The notes under the pieces were generated by a model that ran no database searches, was not told the origin of the DNA, and saw only the letters and a list, made by a program, of their open reading frames with translations. Position numbers and translations under genes: made by a program. A DNA stretch of 64,000 nucleotides from contig NZ_JOJP01000001.1 in assembly GCF_000710775.1 (NCBI RefSeq), positions 4,760,232 to 4,824,231 of the forward strand. Reading direction: 5' to 3'. This DNA comes from Endozoicomonas elysicola (GTDB lineage Bacteria; Pseudomonadota; Gammaproteobacteria; Pseudomonadales; Endozoicomonadaceae). Below are positions 27,880 to 37,344 of this stretch, one piece after another (positions within the stretch are counted from its first letter, which is position 1; each line of letters opens with the position of its first letter).

Positions 27880-29085
27880 TTACAATCCCAGTTTCTCAAC
27901 AACAAAATCCAGATCCTTATCTCCCCTGCCACTCAGGTTTACCAGAATACTCTGTTCTGGTGATAACTGTTTAGCCAGTTTCATGGCATAAGCAACAGCA
28001 TGAGCACTTTCCAGCGCAGGAATAATACCTTCTTTTCGCGACAGGGTCATAAATGCATCAAGGCATTCCTGATCGGTAGCACTTTGGTATTCCACGCGAC
28101 CAATATCTTTCAGATAGCTGTGCTGAGGACCAACACCAGGGTAATCAAGGCCTGATGCAATAGAGTGAACGGGTAAAGGCTCACCTTCCTCATCCTGCAA
28201 CACATAGCATTTGAAACCGTGAATAGCACCCGGTTTGCCCAGAGTCATCGTGGCTGCATGCTCACTGGTATCAAGCCCCTTACCGGCAGGCTCAACACCG
28301 ACAATATTGACCTTTGGATCATTCAGAAAAGCAGTAAAGAGACCAATAGCATTACTGCCACCTCCGACACAGGCCATCACGTAGTCTGGCAGTCGCCCTT
28401 CCATTTCCTGAAACTGATCTCTGGCTTCTTCACCAATAATCTGCTGAAAGTCCCGTACCATCATGGGGAAAGGATGAGGACCAACCACTGAGCCAATGGC
28501 ATAGAGCTGATTTTCCGGGTCGGCAAGGTAAGCCTCAAATGCACTGTCTACCGCGTCTTTCAAGGTGCGGGTACCAAAAGTTACGGGAACCACCTTACAT
28601 CCCAGTACTTTCATTCGAGTTACATTGGGCGCTTCTTTTTCAATATCAATCTGCCCCATGTGAATCTCACATTCGATTCCTACCAGGGCACAGGCTGTTG
28701 CCATGGCGACACCGTGTTGTCCGGCTCCCGTTTCAGCAACCACTTTCTTCTTACCCATGTATTTGGCCAGCAGAGCTTCACCAATGGCATGGTTGATCTT
28801 ATGAGCACCAGTGTGATTCAGATCTTCACGTTTGAGATAGATTTTTGCACCACCAATGGCATCAGAAAGCCGTTTAGCAAAAAAAATCGGACTGGGTCTT
28901 CCAACATAATGTTTGTAGAGCGTATGGAGCTCTTTTCGAAAGGCAGGGTCTTGTCGAATGGATTCATAAGCAATGGTCACTTCTGCTATGGCTTTTTCCA
29001 GAGGGGGAGGAACCATCGAACCACCATAGCTGCCAAAATGACCGGTGTCGTCCGGCATTGGTGCAAATTCAAACTTTGTACTCAT
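27880..29085 (-). CDS. trpB: Tryptophan synthase beta chain, without trpA
   Basis: TrpB joins indole and serine to make tryptophan using PLP. The product is 401 residues from the ATG at 29085, which has AGGTGA just upstream, and begins with [22 protein letters not shown]. The PLP lysine is Lys96 in [10 protein letters not shown], the phosphate loop is GGGSNAIG, and [17 protein letters not shown] is typical of TrpB1. In most bacteria trpB is followed by trpA. Here a terminator-like hairpin follows immediately and no other trp gene is near. It may pair with a distant trpA or salvage indole. The reading frame extends 48 codons upstream, but those residues are not TrpB-like. Confidence 0.95.
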   Translation of the reverse strand: MSTKFEFAPMPDDTGHFGSYGGSMVPPPLEKAIAEVTIAYESIRQDPAFRKELHTLYKHYVGRPSPIFFAKRLSDAIGGAKIYLKREDLNHTGAHKINHAIGEALLAKYMGKKKVVAETGAGQHGVAMATACALVGIECEIHMGQIDIEKEAPNVTRMKVLGCKVVPVTFGTRTLKDAVDSAFEAYLADPENQLYAIGSVVGPHPFPMMVRDFQQIIGEEARDQFQEMEGRLPDYVMACVGGGSNAIGLFTAFLNDPKVNIVGVEPAGKGLDTSEHAATMTLGKPGAIHGFKCYVLQDEEGEPLPVHSIASGLDYPGVGPQHSYLKDIGRVEYQSATDQECLDAFMTLSRKEGIIPALESAHAVAYAMKLAKQLSPEQSILVNLSGRGDKDLDFVVEKLGL

Positions 29086-29240
29086 GTCGCTCACCTGCTG
29101 ACTGACATTGTCGTTGTTATCCCTGAATATCCTCAGGACTTTGCAGGCAGCAGGATGCCATTTTTTAAAACCAATGTCCCAGATTAATTCACACCTCTTT
29201 ATGACACTAATAACCCGGTCCGAAAGCAAAAATGACAGTA

Positions 29241-29996
29241 TCAGAACTGATAACGGTCAATCAGCTGTTGAGCATCAGCATCCAGCTTGTTTTGATAATC
29301 CAGAAACACTCTGTGATGATTCTGAAACTCCCTGAACGCATCAATTTCAAAATCATTTTCAGCCTTTAGCTTTTTTTCATGACTGGGTTTACGAGCTGGC
29401 CTCAGACTTTCAGCGGTAAAATAGAATGCATAGTTTTGCGATATGCGAATCCAACCTCTTTCCATGATTCGGGCAGTTATTATTATTTCTGTATCTGAGC
29501 CAGCAAGAGGATTTATAGAGCCCTGCGAATCCATTGCCAGTGGCACCATTTGATAATGGGCATACTGCCCGGAATAGACAGGGTCAAGTTCCTGTATTCT
29601 CCATAACTGATCAATGTCACCACCCTCAGCGTATGTGGTTCCATGGCCATCCGATCGCTCATTTATCTCAACATCCAACTCAATAACATAGCGCGCGATG
29701 TTCGGAGCAGACACACTAGCCCCAGACTTTTTCAATGACATAGATAATTGTTTTTCAAGGTATCGAGTAACATCCAGAGCAGTATGTTTTTTATCAACAT
29801 AAATGGTGTTTTCCCCCAGGCGTCCCCTGGAGATCAGGCTTTTAGCCAGATGATCAGCAATAATATTCCAATATTGGATTGACGGAACGCTCTCATGAGC
29901 GGGAAGAGGAGCGGCTAATGCCCTTGTTGTGGAAAAGGCCCCACCGACGATTAACAATCCTGTGACTACGAACAGGTACAGCTGCTTATTAATCAC
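29241..29996 (-). CDS. Secreted protein of unknown function (FlgO/lipoprotein-assembly-like flavour)
   Basis: A 251-residue exported protein with a signal peptide ([22 protein letters not shown]). The stretch [49 protein letters not shown] resembles the N-terminal layout of FlgO-type or CsgG-like envelope proteins, which typically read 'all systems reset, multi-copy' with a DUF fold, but the match is not strong and no conserved Cys for lipidation is present. I do not assign a function. The GTG start at 29996 has AGGGA about six bases upstream. It sits 155 bases upstream of trpB on the same strand. Confidence 0.6.
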   Translation of the reverse strand: MINKQLYLFVVTGLLIVGGAFSTTRALAAPLPAHESVPSIQYWNIIADHLAKSLISRGRLGENTIYVDKKHTALDVTRYLEKQLSMSLKKSGASVSAPNIARYVIELDVEINERSDGHGTTYAEGGDIDQLWRIQELDPVYSGQYAHYQMVPLAMDSQGSINPLAGSDTEIIITARIMERGWIRISQNYAFYFTAESLRPARKPSHEKKLKAENDFEIDAFREFQNHHRVFLDYQNKLDADAQQLIDRYQF

Positions 29997-30297
29997 AATA
30001 CATCCCTATAACTGCTTTTCTATTTCAATGTAGCATGTCAGGGTTTGTAGCCTCACCAAGCGCTCATGAACCTCCGCTTTAGCCTCAGATATAAGTCAGA
30101 ATTATGACAATTTAAAAACTAAGTGCCCGATCATTCGACCACCGGTAAATATGATTAGTTATAACGATAAATCCCAGTCGATTAATAGCGGAAAAATCTA
30201 TAGACTCTTCGCCTTTCATCCAACAAAAGGGCTCCTGCCTTAATGGATTCCGATTTTCAGGGCGGCATTCAACCGACCTCCAGCGCCTCACTAATGA
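29997..30297. other. Divergent intergenic region, about 300 bp
   Basis: This region lies between the leftward secreted-protein gene and the rightward DUF3943 gene and should carry both promoters. It is AT-rich from 30095 to 30200. No gene, repeat or clear promoter hexamers were identified. Confidence 0.5.
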
Positions 30298-31122
30298 ATG
30301 ATGATGCTTAACCGAGTTTTGCCAGTTTTCTTATCGAGCCTGATCATGCTATCAGGCTTTGTTCAGGCCAATACATCTGCAGATGAAGTTGCAGCAGAGC
30401 CTGATCCAAACACCGAATTCGAGTTTTCTCTACAAGAAGAACGCTCCCCTTGGGCCGTGACGCTGTTTGATGACAACCCAAAAGAAGATCAGGCTCGTTT
30501 ATGGGGCCAGACCAAATTGATGTTTGGCTTAGGTGTCGGGGTCATTGGTGCTCTGGCTGTTATGCCTGAGTCGTTCACCAACTGGGATAAATCAGAACTT
30601 AAGCAGTTCCACAAAAAGTGGTGGGACAATGTCAGCTCAGGCCCGGTTATGGATGAAGATGATTTTTTCCTGAACTACGTTGCTCACCCTTACTTTGGTG
30701 GTGTTTACTACATCGTTGCCCGGGAATCCGGATATAACCAGTGGAACTCATTTGTTTATTCCTTCCTGATGTCAACCTTCTACTGGGAATACGGTATTGA
30801 AGCCATCGCAGAAGTGCCGTCCATTCAGGACATTATTGTCACGCCTGTTGGTGGCTGGCTCTACGGTGAGTGGGCATTTAAGCAGAAGCGCTCGATTGTA
30901 GAGAATGATGGCCTGGTATGGGGCTCTTCGGGTCTGGGCTCCACAGCTCTGTTCTTCCTGGATCCGGTAGACAGCATTGACCAGTGGATCAATGGTGATC
31001 GCGAGCAGCCAGTGGTTGAAGACTTTAATATCCGTCTGGCATTTGCTCCAACCTTTTATCAGGTACAGGACCAGGATGAAGACCGGAATTACTTCGGTCT
31101 GGTCATGACCTTCCGAATGTAA
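30298..31122 (+). CDS. DUF3943 family envelope protein
   Basis: A 274-residue exported protein with a signal peptide (RVLPVFLSSLIMLSGFVQA). The block DDFFLNYVAHPYFGGVYYIVARESGYNQWNSF, then YWEYGIEAIAEVPSIQDIIVTPVGGWLYGE, is the DUF3943 signature (HP-x-GG, E-x-PSxxD, GGxxxGE). The C-terminal segments FNIRLAFAPTFYQ and NYFGLVMTFRM alternate like outer-membrane strands and end in an aromatic/Met terminus. Function is unknown. An outer-membrane location is inferred. It is followed by a hairpin at 31153-31178 and then by the diguanylate cyclase gene. Confidence 0.8.
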   Translation: MMMLNRVLPVFLSSLIMLSGFVQANTSADEVAAEPDPNTEFEFSLQEERSPWAVTLFDDNPKEDQARLWGQTKLMFGLGVGVIGALAVMPESFTNWDKSELKQFHKKWWDNVSSGPVMDEDDFFLNYVAHPYFGGVYYIVARESGYNQWNSFVYSFLMSTFYWEYGIEAIAEVPSIQDIIVTPVGGWLYGEWAFKQKRSIVENDGLVWGSSGLGSTALFFLDPVDSIDQWINGDREQPVVEDFNIRLAFAPTFYQVQDQDEDRNYFGLVMTFRM

Positions 31123-31152
31123 CACTCTGATATTCGAACAAATTTTTCTCAA

Positions 31153-31178
31153 AAAACAGGGCTAAAATGCCCTATTTT
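31153..31178 (+). terminator. Probable terminator after the DUF3943 gene
   Basis: AGGGC and GCCCT (31158-31162 and 31169-31173) pair around TAAAAT, and flanking A and T runs extend the stem past one mismatch. The TTTT run on the 3' side suits rightward termination. A second small hairpin, GCCAA-AAAA-TTGGC, follows directly. Confidence 0.7.
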
Positions 31179-31297
31179 GCCAAAAAATTGGCAACACAAA
31201 ACCACGATTTCTTTGCAATAATGAAAAGAGTTACAACCATTAAAAGTTAATAAACTCACTGGGTCCGACCCAACCAATGGCTAACAGGGAAGTTGCC

Positions 31298-33013
31298 ATG
31301 TTTCGTAAATCTGCAGCTCTGGCAATGCCGGCAATTCTGATGACACTGGTGCTCACTGCCAGCCTCACCTTATTAACGCTCCATTTTAAAAATATCCTGC
31401 TGGAGAGTTATCAAAGCAAGCTGGAGCAGGTTGCAGAGATAACCTCACGTATTTTACGAGACGATATCGAGCTGCACGGAGACCATCACTTTGACTTTGA
31501 TGTAATTGCCACTGATATAGGCGTAAGTGCAGATATCAGAGTCACTGTCATTAATGAAAGTGGTGTTGTTATTGGTGACTCTCAAGTACCTCAACATGAT
31601 CTTGACCAGATGGATAATCATGCTTCCCGCCCTGAAGTAATAACAGCACTGGAGCATGGGCAAGGCTCATCAACACGACACAGTCATACCAAGGGGTATG
31701 ACCTGATGTACTACGCGTTGAAGGTAAGCATTGTCAATCCTGGCGATCATGATCACAGTGGTGAACATGGCCATGAGTCAGCAAGCCATATTTCCGACGC
31801 TGGTGAGACTTATGTGATACGCACGGCTGTTGCCATGAATCTGTTCACCGACGAATTGATGTGGATCTGGGTCTGGGTAGTCGTCATCAGTTTACTGGGT
31901 GTTTTTGTAGTCATTATGATCACCCGCTTCTTCAGCTCCATGCTCGATAAACAGGCCAAGCGCGAGCGGGAATCACTGAAAACTGAAGTCAAAGAAAGGA
32001 CCCACGAACTCAGTTTGATGCAGCGGCTAGGCAGCCTGATGTCAGCCTGTACGACCATTGACAGCGCTGCCAATGTGGTTCACCCAATCGCAGATCACTT
32101 ACTTCCAGGATGCCGTAGCGGTGCCATCACACTGATCAAATCTTCCAGAAACCGTCTGGACCTTATTACCCAGTGGGGAGAGCAGTGGCAGGGAAGTGAC
32201 CGTTTTGAGCCCAGTGATTGCTGGTCATTGCTAAAAGGACATACACACTTCAGCAACGAAGATGGTCTGGAAATTCGCTGCCGCCATAGCAGTATGGAAA
32301 GCGACCTGTACCAGGTTTGCATTCCCCTAGTTGCACAAGGAGAAACACTGGGTGTCCTGCACCTTAATTATGATGACCAACAGGCTCTGGAAAGCAATAT
32401 ATCAAAAGCTGAGTCCATGGCAGAACAGATAGGTCTGGCACTGGCCAATATGCGCCTGCGTGAAGATCTCAGGCAGCAGGCTATACGAGACCCACTGACA
32501 GGCCTTTTCAACAGAAGATATATGATGGACTTTCTGGAGCAGCATACTTATAGCGCTGAAAGCCAGAATGAAACACTCTCTGTCATGATGATCGACCTTG
32601 ATCACTTCAAGCGCTTCAACGACACCTTTGGCCATGATGCCGGTGACTATGTTCTGAAGCAGGTCTCTATGGAATTAAAACAGGCAGTACGGGAAGGTGA
32701 CCTGGTTTGCCGGTATGGTGGTGAAGAAATATGCATTGTCTGCCCCGATACCGATCTGGACACTGCCAGGGAGCTGGGCAATATGCTGGTCACCCGGATT
32801 GCTGGCCAGGGTATGCAGTTTAATGGTCAGTCTCTGGGTAACATTACCATTTCAATGGGTATAGCAACCCGCTTAAATGCTGAAACCAACCATGATCAGC
32901 TTCTGAAAGAGGCTGACAATGCTCTTTATCAGGCCAAAGAGCAGGGACGTAATAGAGCCGTTATCAGCAACCCGGAAAGTGCTCCACCAGCACTTCCTTC
33001 TGACGAGAGTTGA
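31298..33013 (+). CDS. Membrane diguanylate cyclase with His-rich periplasmic sensor and GAF domain
   Basis: An inner-membrane enzyme making c-di-GMP. The 571 residues show a first membrane helix (AMPAILMTLVLTASLTLLTL) and a periplasmic region of about 160 residues holding the His-rich stretch NPGDHDHSGEHGHESASH. A second helix (WIWVWVVVISLLGVFVVIMI) is followed by a coiled linker, a GAF-like domain (about 240-390) and a GGDEF domain. The active site is GGEEI at 474-478, an accepted variant, and RDPLTGLFNRRYM opens the domain. The inhibitory site RxxD is present as REGD five residues before the active site, so product feedback is expected. The His cluster suggests metal sensing (inference). 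The ATG at 31298, with GGGAAG close upstream, is preferred over the one at 31277. Confidence 0.92.
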   Translation: MFRKSAALAMPAILMTLVLTASLTLLTLHFKNILLESYQSKLEQVAEITSRILRDDIELHGDHHFDFDVIATDIGVSADIRVTVINESGVVIGDSQVPQHDLDQMDNHASRPEVITALEHGQGSSTRHSHTKGYDLMYYALKVSIVNPGDHDHSGEHGHESASHISDAGETYVIRTAVAMNLFTDELMWIWVWVVVISLLGVFVVIMITRFFSSMLDKQAKRERESLKTEVKERTHELSLMQRLGSLMSACTTIDSAANVVHPIADHLLPGCRSGAITLIKSSRNRLDLITQWGEQWQGSDRFEPSDCWSLLKGHTHFSNEDGLEIRCRHSSMESDLYQVCIPLVAQGETLGVLHLNYDDQQALESNISKAESMAEQIGLALANMRLREDLRQQAIRDPLTGLFNRRYMMDFLEQHTYSAESQNETLSVMMIDLDHFKRFNDTFGHDAGDYVLKQVSMELKQAVREGDLVCRYGGEEICIVCPDTDLDTARELGNMLVTRIAGQGMQFNGQSLGNITISMGIATRLNAETNHDQLLKEADNALYQAKEQGRNRAVISNPESAPPALPSDES

Positions 33014-33101
33014 TACACAACACCTCGTCAGAAAAAGCTTTTTACCTGCAACTTTGCTGTGCATAATTCCCTTTCCTCATATTTCTGCACAGAACAACCC
33101 C

Positions 33102-33734
33102 ATGAGTCTTTACCTTGAGACCGCCCTTCAAGTGGCTTTCATCTGGACACTGGCGTGCTGTACCCCGGGCGCCAATGTATTGCTTACCATGAATACCGCT
33201 CTTCGCTATAACCGTCTGCTAGCTATTGGCTCTGCTGCGGGTGTAACTGCTGCGGTTATTCTGTGGGGAATCATGGGGGCATCGGGCGTCCTGATCATAC
33301 TGCAGACCTTTCCATGGTTATTTGGTCTGCTGAAGCTGCTGGGTGGCAGCTATTTGCTGTACCTGGGACTTTCGAAGATCTACAGCACCCTTAAACAAGG
33401 TAGTAAACAACCTTACGATATTGCTGAGCGGGAGAACCTCAAGTCCCCCTGGCACCTTATCAGGCTTGCCTTTTTTACCAGCATTGTAAATCCCAAAACC
33501 GGATTGTTTGTCATCAGCCTCTTTTCTGTTGCCATGCCCAAAGACCCATCATGGCCAATCACCATACTCTGTGTGTCTATCATGGGTAGCATCACCCTGC
33601 TATGGCATCTGTTTTTAGCCTGTGTATTTTCTACAACCTCTGCCCAAACGCTCTATCAGAAATCAGTTAATCTGATTGATTACCTAACAGGGGGACTCTT
33701 CACCCTCTTTGGCATTAAAATAATCGCAAGCTAA
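33102..33734 (+). CDS. LysE/RhtB family exporter
   Basis: An inner-membrane amino-acid exporter of 210 residues, usual for the family. The N-terminal helix with WTLACCTPGANVLLTMNTAL matches the conserved 'PGP' region of LysE/RhtB proteins (here TPGAN). LKLLGGSYLLYLGLSKI and FFTSIVNPKTGLFVISLF are family blocks. Five to six helices are visible. An in-frame extension upstream overlaps the cyclase gene, but the ATG at 33102 gives the family start. Substrate unknown. It lies 88 bases after the cyclase. Confidence 0.9.
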   Translation: MSLYLETALQVAFIWTLACCTPGANVLLTMNTALRYNRLLAIGSAAGVTAAVILWGIMGASGVLIILQTFPWLFGLLKLLGGSYLLYLGLSKIYSTLKQGSKQPYDIAERENLKSPWHLIRLAFFTSIVNPKTGLFVISLFSVAMPKDPSWPITILCVSIMGSITLLWHLFLACVFSTTSAQTLYQKSVNLIDYLTGGLFTLFGIKIIAS

Positions 33735-33763
33735 TTTTTATACATCTTATTACTGGTCAAAGG

Positions 33764-34396
33764 ATGAATAAGGAAAAACGTACACAGATATTCACCCGGC
33801 TCAGGGACGCAAACCCAAACCCAACGACAGAGCTTAATTACAGCACGCCTTTTGAGCTTCTTGTGGCCGTTATACTCTCTGCGCAGGCAACGGATGTGGG
33901 GGTAAACAAAGCCACAGATAAACTCTACCCGGTTGCCAATACGCCGGAGGCAATTCTGGCTCTGGGTGTTGATGGCCTGAAAGAGTATATAAAAACCATT
34001 GGACTGTTTAACGCCAAGGCAGAAAATGTCATTAAGACCTGTCAGCTTCTGATTGAAAAGCACAACAGTATTGTTCCGGATAACCGGAATGACCTGGAAG
34101 CTCTGCCCGGTGTTGGCAGAAAAACAGCCAATGTCGTTTTAAATACCGCCTTTAATCAACCAACCATGGCGGTAGACACTCATATCTTCCGGGTATCCAA
34201 TCGAACCGGTATCGCACCGGGAAAAGATGTGTTGGAGGTTGAGAAGCGACTTGTAAGGCTCGTTCCCAAAGAGTTTCTGATGGATGCCCATCACTGGCTT
34301 ATCCTTCATGGTCGTTATGTTTGCAAAGCCAGAAAACCCCAGTGTGGCAGCTGTATTATTGAAGACCTTTGTGAGTACAAACAGAAGACATCTTAG
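33764..34396 (+). CDS. nth: Endonuclease III
   Basis: A base-excision repair glycosylase/AP lyase for oxidised pyrimidines. The 210 residues match E. coli Nth (211) closely: helix-hairpin-helix LPGVGRKTANVVL with catalytic Lys120, Asp138 in VDTHIFRV, and the C-terminal 4Fe-4S motif CKARKPQCGSCIIEDLC (C-x6-C-x2-C-x5-C). In E. coli and many relatives nth directly follows rnfE/rsxE. Here it is 13 kb away and follows the LysE gene by 29 bases. Confidence 0.97.
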   Translation: MNKEKRTQIFTRLRDANPNPTTELNYSTPFELLVAVILSAQATDVGVNKATDKLYPVANTPEAILALGVDGLKEYIKTIGLFNAKAENVIKTCQLLIEKHNSIVPDNRNDLEALPGVGRKTANVVLNTAFNQPTMAVDTHIFRVSNRTGIAPGKDVLEVEKRLVRLVPKEFLMDAHHWLILHGRYVCKARKPQCGSCIIEDLCEYKQKTS

Positions 34397-34460
34397 GCTA
34401 TGGTTTAACCTCTGGTTTAGCTGTCAATTGAACTTCATGTAAACAGGGAAATATCCGCAA

Positions 34461-35528
34461 ATGGCATTCAGGTATGGCGTAATCGAAGGTCTCTATGATC
34501 AAGACAACCTGTGGTCTTGGGAAGCAAGGGATGCCTATGCCAACTTCTGTGCCCAAAAAGGCTTCGACTTTTATATCTATGCCCCGAAAAATGATCCATA
34601 CCTTCGAGAGCAGTGGAATCACGCCTGGCCAGAAACCGAGTTCAATGCCCTTAAAGCTTTAAGGTCAGGGATCAGGGGAAAAAACGTTCGGTTTGGTGTT
34701 GGACTCACACCTTTCAACGTTCAAGCGTTGAATAAGAAAAACCGCCAGCAACTGAAAGAGAAAATCTCCAGCATTAATCAACTCAGCCCGGAAATACTGT
34801 GCATCCTCTTCGACGACTTCAGCAATGAGATTGATAACCTGGCAAGAACACAAGCTGATATTGCTGAGTTTATTGCCGGAGAAAGCAACGCAGAGCAAAT
34901 TATAATAGTAGGTACTTACTACTCAAAAGACCCATTACTGCAGAGAGTTTATGGCACCATGCCAGAAAATTATTGGTCAGATCTTGGGCAGTACCTCGAC
35001 CCCCGCTTTGATATTTTCTGGACCGGTGACCATGTTATCTCCCTGGGTTATGATCAGGCCGGCCTGGAAGAGATGTCTGACCACTTCCAGCGCAAACCAT
35101 TCCTCTGGGATAACTATCCGGTTAATGATACAGACTGGCTAAAGAGCCGCCTCCGACTCTACACTTTTACTGGACGCCCATGGCAAATCAGTGAATGGTG
35201 CAGCGGGCATGCCGTCAACCCGATGATTCAGCCCAGGCTCTCCATGATTCCTCTGGCAACACTATCGAACCTATACCAGCAAAAAGGTCAATTCGATGGT
35301 CATGCCAGCTTCAAGCAAGTAGTCTCAGAGCTTTGTGGTGCAGAACTGGCTGCAGCTATAGACGATAACCTGCTCTATTTTACCGAAGAAGGAACACGGA
35401 ACTTTTCAGACTTTACCCGCAAACGGCTGGTAAAGACTTTTTCAGAATTCCATTCCGAAATAGAGTTACCGTTCACCAGAGAAATTCTCAGCTGGCTTAA
35501 GCAACCAGTCACTGACGATAAATGCTAA
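34461..35528 (+). CDS. GH84-like beta-N-acetylglucosaminidase (O-GlcNAcase domain)
   Basis: A 355-residue protein consisting almost only of a GH84 TIM barrel. It starts with FRYGVIEGLYDQDNLWSWEAR (GVIEGFYG-like strand), then FYIYAPKNDPYLREQW, and the catalytic Asp pair in ILCILFDDF. PFLWDNYPVND is the later substrate-site block. GH84 enzymes remove O-linked GlcNAc from proteins or cleave hyaluronan-like polymers by substrate-assisted catalysis. There is no signal peptide, so it is cytoplasmic or exported by another route. The start ATG at 34461 coincides with the barrel's first strand. Bacterial members are common in host-associated species. Confidence 0.85.
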   Translation: MAFRYGVIEGLYDQDNLWSWEARDAYANFCAQKGFDFYIYAPKNDPYLREQWNHAWPETEFNALKALRSGIRGKNVRFGVGLTPFNVQALNKKNRQQLKEKISSINQLSPEILCILFDDFSNEIDNLARTQADIAEFIAGESNAEQIIIVGTYYSKDPLLQRVYGTMPENYWSDLGQYLDPRFDIFWTGDHVISLGYDQAGLEEMSDHFQRKPFLWDNYPVNDTDWLKSRLRLYTFTGRPWQISEWCSGHAVNPMIQPRLSMIPLATLSNLYQQKGQFDGHASFKQVVSELCGAELAAAIDDNLLYFTEEGTRNFSDFTRKRLVKTFSEFHSEIELPFTREILSWLKQPVTDDKC

Positions 35529-35575
35529 ACTGCCTATTCCAATGTGGTTCAACTGAACTCTCACCAGAACAATAA

Positions 35576-36730
35576 ATGACAGACTTTCTGAAAATGACAT
35601 CAAAAACCCTCGAATTAGCAATGGACTTGATTAGACGTACTTCCATCACCCCTGAAGATGAGGGTTGTCAGGAGCTGATGATAAGCCGTCTTGAGCCTCT
35701 TGGGTTCAAGGTTGAGCGACTCCGTTTTGGGGAGGTTGAAAACATCTGGCTGCGCAAGGGTGATCAAAGCCCGGTTCTGGCATTTGCCGGCCACACTGAC
35801 GTCGTGCCAACCGGACCGGTAGAAAAGTGGGACAACCCGCCTTTTCAGCCTGCTGTGATTGATGGAATGCTTCACGGCCGTGGCGCTGCGGATATGAAAG
35901 GTAGCCTGGCCGCTATGGTTACGGCTTGCGAAGACTTTCTGGCGGATCACTCTGATCACAAAGGGTCAATTGCCTTTCTGATCACCAGTGATGAAGAAGG
36001 TCCGGCCAAAAATGGCACAGTAAAAGTTATTGAGCATCTTGAAGCACGAAAGGAAAAAATCGACTGGTGCCTGATTGGTGAGCCTTCCAGTACCCATGTT
36101 GTTGGTGATGTGGTTAAAAATGGCCGCAGAGGCTCACTCCATGGCCACCTGACCATTAAGGGCATTCAGGGCCATGTGGCATACCCTCACCTTGCTCGAA
36201 ATCCGGTGCATGAAGTGGCACTGGCCATTGCTGACCTGACTGGAGAGACCTGGGATGAAGGCAATGAATTCTTTCCTCCCACCAGCTTTCAGATCTGGCA
36301 GATTCATGCTGGAACCGGTGCCAGCAATGTCATTCCCGGAGAGTGCCAGGTGAATTTCAACTTCCGGTTCTCTTCTGAAGTCACAGCAGAGCAACTTCAG
36401 AAGAGAGTTAAGACTATTCTGGATAATCATCAGCTGGAATACGATATTGACTGGCACCTGAGTGGCCAGCCGTTTTTAACTCACCCAGGTGCATTGGTAA
36501 ACGCAACTCAAAAGGCCATTCTTGACGTCACCGGAATGACAACGGAGCTGTCCACATCCGGTGGTACGTCTGATGGCCGCTTCATTGCACCAACGGGTGC
36601 ACAGGTCGTAGAGCTTGGTCCTGTTAATGCCACCATCCATAAAGTGAATGAATGTGTTAAGGCTGAAGATCTTGATACCCTGCAGGAAATCTATAAGGGT
36701 ATACTTAGGCACTTGCTAGCCGACAAATGA
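35576..36730 (+). CDS. dapE: Succinyl-diaminopimelate desuccinylase
   Basis: DapE performs the desuccinylation step of meso-DAP and lysine synthesis using two zinc ions. The 384 residues (375 in E. coli) have the M20 motifs [10 protein letters not shown] (His73, Asp75), [26 protein letters not shown] with the catalytic Glu, and the C-terminal [22 protein letters not shown] supplies the last His ligand. A second ATG at 35594 would shorten it by six residues, closer to the E. coli length. The ribosome site does not decide between them. It is followed after 11 bases by a small unknown gene. Confidence 0.96.
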   Translation: MTDFLKMTSKTLELAMDLIRRTSITPEDEGCQELMISRLEPLGFKVERLRFGEVENIWLRKGDQSPVLAFAGHTDVVPTGPVEKWDNPPFQPAVIDGMLHGRGAADMKGSLAAMVTACEDFLADHSDHKGSIAFLITSDEEGPAKNGTVKVIEHLEARKEKIDWCLIGEPSSTHVVGDVVKNGRRGSLHGHLTIKGIQGHVAYPHLARNPVHEVALAIADLTGETWDEGNEFFPPTSFQIWQIHAGTGASNVIPGECQVNFNFRFSSEVTAEQLQKRVKTILDNHQLEYDIDWHLSGQPFLTHPGALVNATQKAILDVTGMTTELSTSGGTSDGRFIAPTGAQVVELGPVNATIHKVNECVKAEDLDTLQEIYKGILRHLLADK

Positions 36731-36741
36731 CGTTTTAAAAA

Positions 36742-37158
36742 ATGAGCACTACTGATCAACCTAAAACCGACAGTACTGAAGTTGATGATATCGAAGTTTA
36801 TGCCAAGAACACCTCTCTGGAGACTATTACCGGCTGGCTGAGCGATACTTTTGATAACGTTGCGACCTTAAACAGTGGCAACGTGGTTCATGATCTGGAA
36901 GTCACCTTCCAGGGCAAAAGGATTCCGGTCATGATTGTTGAAAAGGCCGTGGGCAAAGCCTGGACCAGCATCTGGTTTAAAACCACTGGCACGCTTTGGC
37001 AGGACGATACCCAGTGCGCTAAAAGCCTTCAGGCGTATTGTCACAGCACAGTCCGCTGTAACTCCGGCCCCTGGCAGGAAGGTGCCGATATGGACGAGTG
37101 GTGGCAACTCGATGAAAATGGGCAGGAAAGCCTGATCAAATGGCCTAACGCTTCATAA
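36742..37158 (+). CDS. Conserved protein of unknown function downstream of dapE
   Basis: A 138-residue soluble, acidic protein that I do not recognise. It lacks signal peptide and membrane segments. The middle part, ETITGWLSDTFDNVATL and VTFQGKRIPVMIVEKAVGKAWTSIWFKT, alternates like a small alpha/beta domain. The C-terminal third is Trp-rich (GTLWQDD, GPWQEGADMDEWWQLDENG) with two Cys. Starting 11 bases after dapE, it is almost certainly co-transcribed with it and the unit ends in a perfect 12 bp hairpin at 37159-37185. Confidence 0.75.
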   Translation: MSTTDQPKTDSTEVDDIEVYAKNTSLETITGWLSDTFDNVATLNSGNVVHDLEVTFQGKRIPVMIVEKAVGKAWTSIWFKTTGTLWQDDTQCAKSLQAYCHSTVRCNSGPWQEGADMDEWWQLDENGQESLIKWPNAS

Positions 37159-37185
37159 ATGGAAAGCAGCAAAGCTGCTTTCCAT
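37159..37185 (+). terminator. Perfect hairpin after the dapE unit
   Basis: ATGGAAAGCAGC at 37159-37170 pairs perfectly with 37174-37185 around an AAA loop. It starts right at the preceding stop codon. There is no T-run, so termination may be Rho-assisted, or the hairpin may protect the mRNA end. Confidence 0.65.
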
Positions 37186-37344
37186 ACCATTCCCCTACAC
37201 ATCATTTTTATAGAAAGTCTACCAAGACTGCCTGAAATCCCCCCCTGCTTAAATTATTGCATCACTCACATAATGATCTTTAATTACCTTCAAGCCATGA
37301 AGAAAGTCTGTTTGTAGAGCACATTATTGCTTGAAGATCTAGCC

